From assembly GCF_003600685.1 (NCBI RefSeq), contig NZ_CP032084.1:5952001-6016000 (forward strand): a DNA stretch of 64,000 nt, in the 5' to 3' direction. A program made the translations under genes and the position numbers. The notes under the pieces were generated by a model. The model saw only the letters and a program-made list of their open reading frames with translations, was not told the origin of the DNA and ran no database searches. This document shows, piece after piece, positions 1-7,681 of the stretch. This DNA comes from Achromobacter sp. B7. Its GTDB lineage: Bacteria > Pseudomonadota > Gammaproteobacteria > Burkholderiales > Burkholderiaceae_B. The stretch's first letter is position 1. Each line of letters starts with the position of its first letter.

Positions 1-270
1 GTCGAACAACTATGTGAATCGGCCGTGGAGGTGGGCACTGAAGTCATCGAAGCGGCAAAGAACGAGCCGCAATGGCGTTGGATCGCCAAGCAAATGGTGC
101 ACGCCTGGAACGACGGCATGTGCGCATTGCGCAGTCCAAAGCTCGGTCGACAATATCGTGGCCTTGAAGACGCGATCGCCAATGCCGGCTATGAGGCCGC
201 GGACACGCCGTTAAATACCCCGCGGGTCATCGGACGGTCCGACGGGCTGGCCGCGCCACGGCGGGCGTAG
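1..270 (+). CDS. 3' end of an unrecognised protein (partial)
   Basis: The frame is open from the first base of the window and stops with TAG at 268-270, so this is the C-terminal part (about 89 residues) of a gene that starts upstream. The visible part is hydrophilic, with a helical first half rich in Glu, Ala and Trp (a WRWIAKQM stretch) and a loose Pro/Arg-rich tail. I recognise no family. It converges on the flavin reductase gene with a gap of 9 bases. The coding call rests on the open frame and GC-rich third positions; function cannot be assigned. Confidence 0.5.
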   Translation, partial: VEQLCESAVEVGTEVIEAAKNEPQWRWIAKQMVHAWNDGMCALRSPKLGRQYRGLEDAIANAGYEAADTPLNTPRVIGRSDGLAAPRRA

Positions 271-279
271 CCGCCCCCC

Positions 280-921
280 TCAAATTTCATCAATCGCCGT
301 ACTTGCCGTTGTTCCCGCCGGGGCTTCCCCCGCGCCGATGGCGTAGCGGTCGCGGGTGGTGACGTAGAAGCTGGCGCCGAAGCGGCCTACCGGGAAGTAG
401 TCTTGCAGGCGCACGCGCCAGGTGTCCGTGTCGATCAGGCCGTCGCGGGCGTGCAGCCAGCGGACCTGGCCGATGAAGATCTGGCGGCTGGCGGTTTCCA
501 TGGTTTCGTACAGCGTGCATTCGAAGGCGACGGGCGCCTGCACGATGCGCGGCGGCTTGACGTGGTGGCTGGGCGCGGCGTCCAGGCCCGCGTGGGCAAG
601 CTCGCTGACGTCGGCGGGCAGGCGGTCGCCGCAGCGGTGCATTTTTTCGGCCATGGCTTCGTCGGTCAGGTGCACCACAAATTCCTTGTCGCGGGCGATG
701 TTGCGCGCCGTGTCCTTCAGGCCGCCGTCTTCCAGCCGGTTGATGCTGACCATGACGATGGGCGGATCTTCGCCCAGCATGTTGAACATGCTGAACGGCG
801 CGGCGTTGACCACGCCGGTTTCCGACAAGGTGGTGATCAGCGCAATCGGCCGGGGCACGATCAGGCTGGCCATCAGCTTGTAGCGCTGGTATTCGGTGAT
901 AGCGTCGAAGTCGATTTCCAT
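280..921 (-). CDS. Flavin reductase family protein (FMN-binding split barrel)
   Basis: A 213-residue protein of the flavin reductase-like family (split-barrel FMN binding, as in two-component monooxygenase reductases). Typical features are the N-terminal SLIVPRPIALI stretch, the AAPFSMFNML segment that lines the flavin site, and a DTARNI segment. Members usually supply reduced flavin to a partner oxygenase or act directly as flavoenzymes. The ATG at 921 was chosen because it begins right after the upstream regulator's stop (one base between, position 922) and gives the family's usual N-terminus; an upstream in-frame start at 975 would lie inside the regulator gene. The near-overlap suggests translational coupling with the GntR gene. 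No monooxygenase lies next to it, so its partner is unknown. Confidence 0.85.
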   Translation of the reverse strand: MEIDFDAITEYQRYKLMASLIVPRPIALITTLSETGVVNAAPFSMFNMLGEDPPIVMVSINRLEDGGLKDTARNIARDKEFVVHLTDEAMAEKMHRCGDRLPADVSELAHAGLDAAPSHHVKPPRIVQAPVAFECTLYETMETASRQIFIGQVRWLHARDGLIDTDTWRVRLQDYFPVGRFGASFYVTTRDRYAIGAGEAPAGTTASTAIDEI

Positions 922-922
922 A

Positions 923-1693
923 TCAGGCCAGTCCCAGCATCTGGGCAAGGGTTTGCGCGGGCTGCGGGCGCTCAAGGCTGATGCGCCGCTCCAGGTCCGC
1001 CAGGTGGTTGTCGTTGATCTTCACGGCCTCGGCCACGTCGCCGCGTTCCATCAGGTCCACGATCAGCACGTGTTCGCCGTGTTCGCACGCGGCATTGCCG
1101 GGCGGTTCGTACAGGGCCACGATGAGCGAGCAGCGCGACACCAGTTCCGCCAGGTAGCCGTGCAGGATGGCGTTGCCGGAAAGCTCGCCCAGGCGCACGT
1201 GAAAAGCGCTGGCCTGGCGTGCCCAGGCGGGCTGGCCGGCGCGGTGCAAGAGCGCGTGCTCATCGCGCAGCTGCTTGCGCAGCGATGCGTAGTCGGCCTT
1301 GGTGGCGCGCGCGACGGCAAGCGGCAACAGCGCGGCCTCCAGCGCGCGGCGCGCCTGAAAGATCTGGCGCGTGTCTTCGGGCGTGGGCTCGGCCACCACG
1401 GCGCCCCGGTTGTGGTGCAGGTCCACCACATGCTCGTGCGCCAGCCGCTGCAAGGCCTTGCGCGCCACCGAGCGCGACACGCCGAACAATTCGCAGATGG
1501 CCGCTTCGGGCAGCTTCGTGCCGGGCGTCAGCCGCTGGCTCATCACGCTTTCATAGACGGCTTCGCAGATGCGGCGCTCCATGTCGCTGTCGGGCGCTCC
1601 TTCGGGAACGACGGCACCTGGGTCGGGCGTGGCGCCGATGTTGTCACGGGCGGCGGGCTTGGCGCGGGGTTTGGCGGATGGTCGGGTTGGCAT
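923..1693 (-). CDS. GntR family transcriptional regulator, FCD (FadR) subfamily
   Basis: A DNA-binding regulator of 256 residues: a basic, Pro/Ala-rich N-terminal tail, a winged helix-turn-helix (segments AICELFGVSRSVARKALQRL and HNRGAVVAEP), then an all-helical FCD ligand domain. The FCD domain carries the spaced His residues typical of its metal/ligand site (in AFHVRLGEL and near the C-terminus in DNHLADLE). The start at 1693 is preferred to 1741 because the longer form would translate a run of short tandem repeats. It lies upstream of, and almost touches, the flavin reductase gene. It probably controls the neighbouring deacetylase and Liv-type transporter; a palindrome fitting the FadR-subfamily consensus lies between those two. 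Confidence 0.87.
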   Translation of the reverse strand: MPTRPSAKPRAKPAARDNIGATPDPGAVVPEGAPDSDMERRICEAVYESVMSQRLTPGTKLPEAAICELFGVSRSVARKALQRLAHEHVVDLHHNRGAVVAEPTPEDTRQIFQARRALEAALLPLAVARATKADYASLRKQLRDEHALLHRAGQPAWARQASAFHVRLGELSGNAILHGYLAELVSRCSLIVALYEPPGNAACEHGEHVLIVDLMERGDVAEAVKINDNHLADLERRISLERPQPAQTLAQMLGLA

Positions 1694-1696
1694 GCT

Positions 1697-1773
1697 GGAC
1701 TCGGGCAATGGACTCGGGCAATGAAAGGGCAAGACGGGCAAGACAGGCGGACGGACAAGCGTACGGACAAGCG
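1697..1773. repeat. Cluster of short tandem duplications upstream of the GntR gene
   Basis: Three different units are each duplicated head to tail: a 13-bp unit GGACTCGGGCAAT at 1697-1709 and 1710-1722, a 9-bp unit GGGCAAGAC at 1727-1735 and 1736-1744, and an 11-bp unit ACGGACAAGCG at 1751-1761 and 1763-1773. Related copies of ATGGCTGCT follow near 1807-1855. The array occupies the 5' side of the GntR gene. It looks like slipped-strand expansion in non-coding DNA. Confidence 0.75.
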
Positions 1774-1854
1774 GGGCGAGGGATGGCGCAATCGGTGGCC
1801 GCTCTTGATGGCTGCTTTAGATAGCCCCTCATGATGGCCGCTGTGGATGGCTGC

Positions 1855-2817
1855 TCAAAGCGCCGCGATCACCCCCGGTGGCAGGCCGTCCACATGGCGG
1901 CAGATTTCACCGGGCGTGGTGAACCAGATCTCGCCGCGATCGCGCGCGGCGGCCAGCGGTTCCAGTGCCCGCCGCAGATGACGCAAGCGGTACGGCTGCC
2001 CGACGATATAGGGATGCAGCGCAATGCCCATCACGAGCGGCTGGCGGGCCGACTGTGCGCGCATCTCTTCGAACTGGTCAAGAATCATATCGGCAAAGTC
2101 GCGCGCGTCCATCTTGCGGCCCATGATCATCGGAATGTCGTTGAGCTCTTGCGGATAAGGAATGGCCCACAGGTCGCCCGCGCGGGTGCGCATGCGCATG
2201 GGCTGATCGTCATGGCACCAGTTCAATGTATAGCGATAGCCGGCCTCGGCCAGCAGGTCGGGCGTGGCGCGGCTTTCGGATATCCACGGCGACAACCAGC
2301 CCGCCGGCGCCTGCCCGACATGCTGCTCGATGCGATCGCGGCAATGCGCCAGCAGCGCGCTTTCTTCTTCTTCCGGCAAGCCGCCCTGGCGATGCGCGTT
2401 GCTGTAGCCGTGGCCGATCAGTTCGTCGCCGCGCGCGCGAAACGCCTCGACCAGTTCGGGGCAATGGTCATACAGCGCGGTGTTGATCAGCACGCCGGCC
2501 GGCAAGCGCAACTGGTCGAACAGATCCAGGCAGCGCCACGCGCCGACGCGGTTGCCGTATTCGCGCCAGGCGTAGTTCAGCACGTCAGGATGCGGCGATG
2601 CGGGCCCCAATTCGGCTCCCAGCCCCTCGCCAAACGCGAAGTGTTCGATGTTGAAGCCCAGGTACACGGCCAGCCTCGCGCCGTTCGGCCAAGTGTAGTC
2701 GGGACGGTCGGCGATGCCCTGATAGGCGAAACGGCCATGGCAGGCCAACGCGGCGGGCGTCCACGCATTGGCGTCGTCACGCCCCGGATTAGTGCTTGCG
2801 AGCAAGGTTGGATTCAT
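1855..2817 (-). CDS. Polysaccharide deacetylase family protein (NodB homology; PuuE/allantoinase-like branch)
   Basis: A 320-residue protein of carbohydrate esterase 4 type fold. It has no signal peptide, so it is probably cytoplasmic. The sequence fits the branch used on small amides rather than cell-wall glycans: an N-terminal WPNGARLAVYLGFNIEHF strand, a DELIGHGYSNAH motif carrying metal-ligand His residues, SPWISESRATPDLLAEAGYRY, and a late ALHPYIVGQP His motif. The canonical first Asp-Asp pair of NodB enzymes is not obvious, as in PuuE-type members. It is divergent from the Liv-type ABC importer and downstream of the GntR regulator on the same strand, which suggests hydrolysis of the imported substrate. 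The substrate cannot be told. Confidence 0.8.
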   Translation of the reverse strand: MNPTLLASTNPGRDDANAWTPAALACHGRFAYQGIADRPDYTWPNGARLAVYLGFNIEHFAFGEGLGAELGPASPHPDVLNYAWREYGNRVGAWRCLDLFDQLRLPAGVLINTALYDHCPELVEAFRARGDELIGHGYSNAHRQGGLPEEEESALLAHCRDRIEQHVGQAPAGWLSPWISESRATPDLLAEAGYRYTLNWCHDDQPMRMRTRAGDLWAIPYPQELNDIPMIMGRKMDARDFADMILDQFEEMRAQSARQPLVMGIALHPYIVGQPYRLRHLRRALEPLAAARDRGEIWFTTPGEICRHVDGLPPGVIAAL

Positions 2818-2841
2818 TTTGGTGCAAATCCTGATGCATGA

Positions 2842-2851
2842 TTGTTAACAA
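2842..2851. promoter_or_regulatory. Candidate GntR/FCD operator palindrome
   Basis: TTGTTAACAA is a perfect 10-bp palindrome that fits the FadR-subfamily half-site pattern (TnGT..ACnA). It lies 25 bases upstream of the deacetylase start, in the divergent region shared with the binding-protein gene, and is AT-rich in a GC-rich context. The FCD regulator at 923-1693 is the natural candidate to bind it. This is a consensus match by eye only. Confidence 0.45.
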
Positions 2852-2974
2852 AATTCCAGAAGCTTTGGAAACAAAACTCGGCTCTGACGCAGACAAACCA
2901 CGTTCAAAGACGCTGCTTGCCCCTCGTGGCGCAGTGATCGACACCCCCGGCGACCAGGTCGGCACAGATGGCAT

Positions 2975-3022
2975 GGATCTTGCATGGGCTACGCAAGCAG
3001 CACCTATCCCCATGCAAGATCC
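2975..3022 (+). promoter_or_regulatory. Perfect 14-bp inverted repeat in the leader of the Liv-type operon
   Basis: GGATCTTGCATGGG at 2975-2988 is followed after a 20-base spacer by its exact reverse complement at 3009-3022. The right arm ends 12 bases before the ribosome-binding sequence AGGAG of the binding-protein gene. In RNA this would form a strong hairpin just ahead of the start; in DNA it could be a dyad for a regulator. There is no T-run after it, so it is not an ordinary intrinsic terminator. Confidence 0.6.
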
Positions 3023-3047
3023 GTTCCACTTTTTCAGGAGTGCCCCG

Positions 3048-4238
3048 ATGGTCCCGACCCGCCGTTCCTTCCTGCTTCGCGCCACCGCCGCCGCCCTCTT
3101 CACGGCCGGCCTCGCCCTGCAACCGGCGCTTGCCGCCGACCCCATCAAGATCGGCCTGATCACCGCGCTGTCGGGTGAATCGGCGCGCGCCGGCGAAGCG
3201 CTCACGCGTGGCATGACCATCGCCATCGACGAGATCAACGCCAAGGGCGGCTTGCTGGGCGGACGCCAGATCGTGCTGGTGCGGCGCGATGACGAAGGCA
3301 ATCCCGCCAAGGGCATGGCCGCCGCGCGCGAGCTGATCTTCAAGGAAAAGGTAGCCGTGCTGTTTGGCGGCCTGGACACGCCGGTGTCGATGGCCATCGT
3401 GCCCATCGTGAATCAGGAAAAGGTGCCGTTCATGGGCCCGTGGGCCGCGGGCACCGCCATCACGCAGAACAAGGGCAACCCGAACTTTGTGTTCCGCGTG
3501 TCGGCCATGGACGAAATCGTCGACAGCGCCATGCTCCAGTACGCGCAAAAGACCTTCAAGACGGCCAAGCCCGGCCTGATCCTGGTGAACAACCCGTGGG
3601 GCGAATCGAATGAAAAAGGCCTGAACGCGGCCATGGCCGCCGCCAAGGTCACGCCGGCCGGCACTGAAAAATTCCAGCCGAATGATCTGGACGTCGTGCC
3701 GCAACTGAGCCGCCTGAAGGCGGCGGGCGCCGACACGCTGTTCCTGGTGGGCAACGTGGGCCCGTCGGCGCAAGTGGTGAAGTCGCTGGACCGCATGGGC
3801 TGGAAGGTGCCCATCGTGTCGCACTGGGGCCCGGCCGGTGGCCGCTTCACGGAGTTGGCCGGCCCCAACGCCAAGAACGTGCACTTCGTGCAGACCTACA
3901 GCTTCTTTGGCAAGCAAGGGCCGGTGGGCGACAAGGTGATGCAGGCGCTCAAGACCAAGTATTCCGACATCAAGGGCCCGCAGGACATCACCCCCGCCGT
4001 GGGCGTGGCCAACGCGTACGACGGCATGCAGCTCGCGGCGCTGGCAATTACGCAGGCCGGCTCCACCGATGGCGATGCCGTCCGCCAGGGCTTCTACAAG
4101 ATCGGCAAGTACGACGGCCTGATCAAGACCTACGAACAACCCTTCACGCCGACCTCGCACGACGCGCTGCGCGAGGACGACTACGTGTGGACGCAGTTCA
4201 TCGACAACCGCATCCTGCCCGTCAAGGGCACGCAATAA
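3048..4238 (+). CDS. ABC transporter substrate-binding protein, branched-chain amino acid (Liv) type
   Basis: A periplasmic binding protein of 396 residues (Peripla_BP_6/LivJ-like). Residues 1-27 are an export signal that starts with a twin-arginine-like PTRRSFLLRA and ends at ALAADP. The mature part opens with PIKIGLITALSGESARAGEA, the usual first strand and ligand loop of the family. The start at 3048 is set by the AGGAG ribosome site at 3036-3040 and the signal peptide; an in-frame ATG 70 codons earlier would give a non-signal extension running through the leader inverted repeat. It heads the operon with livH and the livMGF fusion. Family members bind amino acids, amides, urea or aromatic acids; the ligand here is unknown. 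Confidence 0.92.
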   Translation: MVPTRRSFLLRATAAALFTAGLALQPALAADPIKIGLITALSGESARAGEALTRGMTIAIDEINAKGGLLGGRQIVLVRRDDEGNPAKGMAAARELIFKEKVAVLFGGLDTPVSMAIVPIVNQEKVPFMGPWAAGTAITQNKGNPNFVFRVSAMDEIVDSAMLQYAQKTFKTAKPGLILVNNPWGESNEKGLNAAMAAAKVTPAGTEKFQPNDLDVVPQLSRLKAAGADTLFLVGNVGPSAQVVKSLDRMGWKVPIVSHWGPAGGRFTELAGPNAKNVHFVQTYSFFGKQGPVGDKVMQALKTKYSDIKGPQDITPAVGVANAYDGMQLAALAITQAGSTDGDAVRQGFYKIGKYDGLIKTYEQPFTPTSHDALREDDYVWTQFIDNRILPVKGTQ

Positions 4239-4303
4239 GGCGCCGCGGCACGGCATCGCCGGCCGCCACGCAAACCAGCACTTGAATCACGCGGGAGACG
4301 CGC

Positions 4304-5182
4304 ATGTTGTTGATGTCCGCCATAGTCAGCGGCCTGGGTCTGGGAAGCATGTATGGGCTGATGGCCCTGGGCTTCTACCTGACCTACGCCGTGTCGGGGA
4401 CGGTGAATTTTGCCCAGGGCAGTTCCATGATGTTGGGCGCCGTGCTGACCTATACCTTTGCGCAGACGCTGGGCTGGCAGCTAGCGCCCGCGCTGTTGGT
4501 GGCGCTGGCCTTGTGCGGCGTGTATGGCCTGGTGGTCGAACGCCTGGCGGTGCGGCCGTTCGCCAGCCGGGGTTCCAACGCGTGGCTGATGTCGACGGTG
4601 GCGCTGGGCATCGTGCTGGACAACGTGGTGATGTTCACCTTCGGCAAAGAGCCGCGCAGCCTGCCGTCTCCGCTGGCCCAGGCCCCGCTTGAAATCGGTG
4701 GCCTGGGGCTGGGCATCTATCCGCTGCAATTGCTGATCCCGCTGGTCGGGCTGGCGCTGGCGGCCGCGCTGCATACGCTGTCGCGTCGCACGCGCTGGGG
4801 CGTGGCATTGCTGGCCGTGGTGCAGAACCCGAACGCCGCGCGCCTGATGGGCATCCCGGTGCGCCACGCCATCATGGCCGCGTTTGCCGTGTCCACGCTG
4901 TTCGCGGGCGTGGCCGGCGCACTGGTCGCGCCGCTGTTCAACGTGCAGGCGGACATGGGCACGCTGTTCGGGCTGAAGGCGTATGTGGTCGCCATCCTGG
5001 GCGGCATCACCAGCGCCTGGGGCGTGATGATCGCGGGCCTGTTGTTCGGCGTGGTCGAAGCGCTGATCACCGTGGCGCTGGGCTCCGGATACACCCAGAT
5101 CATCAGCTTCACGCTGGTGATCGTCATGCTGGCCGTGCGTCCCAACGGACTCTTCGGCCGCGCCGATGTCAGGAAGGTCTGA
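4304..5182 (+). CDS. livH: Branched-chain amino acid type ABC transporter permease (LivH)
   Basis: An inner-membrane permease of 292 residues with about eight hydrophobic segments. The N-terminus GLGLGSMYGLMALGFYLTY and the GTVNFAQG motif are hallmarks of LivH subunits, and the GLKAYVVAILGGITSAWG stretch near residue 225 is the conserved cytoplasmic coupling region. GGGAGA precedes the ATG at 4304. Its stop overlaps the start of the fused permease/ATPase gene by one base (TGATG), so the two are probably translationally coupled and pair in one membrane complex. Confidence 0.93.
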   Translation: MLLMSAIVSGLGLGSMYGLMALGFYLTYAVSGTVNFAQGSSMMLGAVLTYTFAQTLGWQLAPALLVALALCGVYGLVVERLAVRPFASRGSNAWLMSTVALGIVLDNVVMFTFGKEPRSLPSPLAQAPLEIGGLGLGIYPLQLLIPLVGLALAAALHTLSRRTRWGVALLAVVQNPNAARLMGIPVRHAIMAAFAVSTLFAGVAGALVAPLFNVQADMGTLFGLKAYVVAILGGITSAWGVMIAGLLFGVVEALITVALGSGYTQIISFTLVIVMLAVRPNGLFGRADVRKV

Positions 5183-7674
5183 TGAATAAGCAACTTGCAT
5201 CGCGCTGGCTACCGCTGGCGCTGTACGCCGTGCTGGCCGTGGCGGCGCTGGCTCTGGCGGCCACCGTCAACGGCTACTACGTCTTCGTGCTGGGCAACGT
5301 GGCGCTGCTGGCGCTGGCCGGCATCGGCCTGAACGTATTGCTGGGCCTGACCGGCCAGATGTCATTCGGACACGCGGGCTTTTACGCCATCGGCGCCTAC
5401 ACCGTGGCCATCCTGACGGGCCAGGCGGGCTGGAGCTTCTGGTTGGCCTGGCCGGCCGCAGCGCTCGTGGCCGGCGCCTTTGGCCTGCTGCTGGCGCTGC
5501 CGGCGCTGCGCGTCAAAGGGCCGTACCTGGCAATGATCACCATCGCGTTCGGCTTCATCGTGGAACACGCGCTGATCGAAGGCGGCGACATCACGGGTGG
5601 GCAGAACGGATTGATGGGCATCGTGCAGCCCTCGCTTGCCGGTATCGGTGGCGACCGGGGCGTGGCGATGTTGGCCATCGTTGCCGTGTTCGTGGCGTTG
5701 GCGGCTTATGCGCTGCTATCGCGCGGGACTTGGGGCGCGGCGATGCGGGCCGTCAAGGACAGCGAGACGGCCAGCGAATCCATTGGCATCAACCCCTTGA
5801 TGGTCAAGACCGTGGCGTTCATGGTGTCGGCCGCCGTGGTCGGCCTGGCGGGCGGGCTGGTTGCGCCACAAGCCGGCATGATTACGCCGCACAACTTCAA
5901 CTTCATGCAGTCGATCCTGTTCGTGCTGGCGGTAACGCTGGGCGGCGCGGGCTCGTTGGCCGGCCCCTTGTTGGGCGCGGTGGTGGTGGGCCTGCTGCCC
6001 GAACTGCTGTCCAGCCTGGAGGAATACCGGCTGCTGTTCTTCGGCGCGTTCCTGTTGGTGGTGTTGTGGGCCGCGCCGGATGGCGTCGCGGGCTTGCTGT
6101 CACGCTGGCGGCGGCGCGCGGCGAACCACGCGCTGGCGCCGCGCCAAGGTGGCGGCATGGCGGCCGCCGCGCGCGACCGGCGCGTGTTGCGCGCGGACGC
6201 GCTGACGATGACATTTGGCGGCGTGCGCGCGGTGCAGTCCGTGTCGTTCGACGTACCTCCCGCTGCCGTCACCGCGTTGATCGGGCCCAACGGCGCGGGC
6301 AAGTCCACCGTTATCAACATGCTTAGCGGCTACTACCAACCGACCAGCGGTGCGGTGTCGCTAGGCGATGCGCCGCTGGCCGCGCTGCCCGCCTACCGCG
6401 TGGCGCGCAGCGGCATTGCGCGCACCTACCAGACGTCACAGCTGTTCGACACGTTGACGGTGGAAGACAACGTGGCGCTGGGCATGGTGCGCGGCCGGCT
6501 GGGCGGCTTGCTGGCCTCGCGCCGCTACCTGGCAGCGGACGTGCGCGAGCGCGCCCGCGCGCTGCTGGCCTTCTGCGGCTACGAAGGCGCGCTTGACGTG
6601 CCCGCCGCCGACCTGCCGCACGTGGACCGGCGGCTGGTCGAGATTGCGCGCGCGCTGGCCACGGATGCCGACATCCTGTTGATGGACGAGCCCGCTGCCG
6701 GCCTGTCGCGCGAAGACAAAACGCGCCTGGCGGGTCTGCTGCGACGCATCGCCGATGCGGGCGCCGGCGTGCTGCTGGTGGAACACGACATGGCGCTGGT
6801 GATGGGCGTGTCCGATCACATCGTGGCGATCGACGCCGGTCGTGAATTGGCCAAGGGCAACCCCGCGCAGATCCAGCAGTCGCCAGCCGTGCGTCAGGCG
6901 TATCTGGGTGATGAAAACGCCCGGCGCGCGCCCGCCGCCCGGCAGCGCCCGGCCGGCGCCGCCATCGGGCCCGAAGTGCTGGGGGTCGGAAATCTGGTCA
7001 CCGGCTATGGCGCCAACCCGGTGCTGCACGGCATCGACCTGCAAGTGCGGCAAGGCGAGATGGTGGCCTTGCTGGGTGCAAACGGCGCCGGCAAATCCAC
7101 GCTGATGCGCACGCTGGCCGGGCTGCATCGGCCCGCCGAGGGCGGCATGCACCTGCAAGGCACCGAACTGAACGGCCTGGCCGCCGACCGCATCGTTGCG
7201 CGCGGGCTGGTGTTGGTGCCAGAGGGGCGGCAGGTGTTTCCCGGCCTGAGCGTGCTGGACAACATCCGGTTGGGCGCCTTCCTGCATCCGCAAGACCGCG
7301 AGGCGCGCGTCGAAGAAATGCTGACGCGCTTTCCGCGCCTGCGCGAACGCCTGCATCAACGCGCCGGCCTGTTGTCAGGCGGCGAACAACAGATGCTGGC
7401 GATTGCGCGCGGCTTGATGTCCAAGCCCGTGATCCTGCTGCTGGACGAACCATCGCTGGGCCTGGCGCCCAAGATCATCGACGAACTGTTCGAAGCGCTG
7501 GACCGCCTGCGCGCGGAATCCATGACGATTCTGCTGGTGGACCAGATGGCGGCGCTGGCGCTGTCATTGGCCGACCGGGCCTATGTGCTGGAATCGGGAC
7601 GCGTGGCGGCGCATGGCACGGCAGCGGAAATTGCACAGGACGGCGCGCTGGCACGCGCGTATCTGGGCGCATAG
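5182..7674 (+). CDS. Fused Liv-type permease and two ATPases (LivM-LivG-LivF)
   Basis: One 830-residue polypeptide carries three subunits that are normally separate. Residues 1-310 are a LivM permease (GLTGQMSFGHAGFYAIGAY near 55-73, coupling segment near 185-205). Residues 333-577 are a LivG ATPase with Walker A GPNGAGKS at 368-375 and Walker B ILLMDEP at 498-504. Residues 597-830 are a LivF ATPase with Walker A GANGAGKS at 632-639, signature LSGGE at 731-735 and Walker B at 751-757. In the LivG part the ABC signature is replaced by LPHVD (478-482), so one of the two composite ATP sites is probably non-canonical. There is no frameshift, and linkers of about 20 residues separate the domains. 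It forms an operon with the binding protein and livH. Confidence 0.93.
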   Translation: MNKQLASRWLPLALYAVLAVAALALAATVNGYYVFVLGNVALLALAGIGLNVLLGLTGQMSFGHAGFYAIGAYTVAILTGQAGWSFWLAWPAAALVAGAFGLLLALPALRVKGPYLAMITIAFGFIVEHALIEGGDITGGQNGLMGIVQPSLAGIGGDRGVAMLAIVAVFVALAAYALLSRGTWGAAMRAVKDSETASESIGINPLMVKTVAFMVSAAVVGLAGGLVAPQAGMITPHNFNFMQSILFVLAVTLGGAGSLAGPLLGAVVVGLLPELLSSLEEYRLLFFGAFLLVVLWAAPDGVAGLLSRWRRRAANHALAPRQGGGMAAAARDRRVLRADALTMTFGGVRAVQSVSFDVPPAAVTALIGPNGAGKSTVINMLSGYYQPTSGAVSLGDAPLAALPAYRVARSGIARTYQTSQLFDTLTVEDNVALGMVRGRLGGLLASRRYLAADVRERARALLAFCGYEGALDVPAADLPHVDRRLVEIARALATDADILLMDEPAAGLSREDKTRLAGLLRRIADAGAGVLLVEHDMALVMGVSDHIVAIDAGRELAKGNPAQIQQSPAVRQAYLGDENARRAPAARQRPAGAAIGPEVLGVGNLVTGYGANPVLHGIDLQVRQGEMVALLGANGAGKSTLMRTLAGLHRPAEGGMHLQGTELNGLAADRIVARGLVLVPEGRQVFPGLSVLDNIRLGAFLHPQDREARVEEMLTRFPRLRERLHQRAGLLSGGEQQMLAIARGLMSKPVILLLDEPSLGLAPKIIDELFEALDRLRAESMTILLVDQMAALALSLADRAYVLESGRVAAHGTAAEIAQDGALARAYLGA

Positions 7675-7681
7675 CGGCGCA

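Noticed and set aside
2904..4256. 450-codon frame on the minus strand
   Set aside because: Antisense to the Liv-type binding protein, which has a signal peptide and family motifs.
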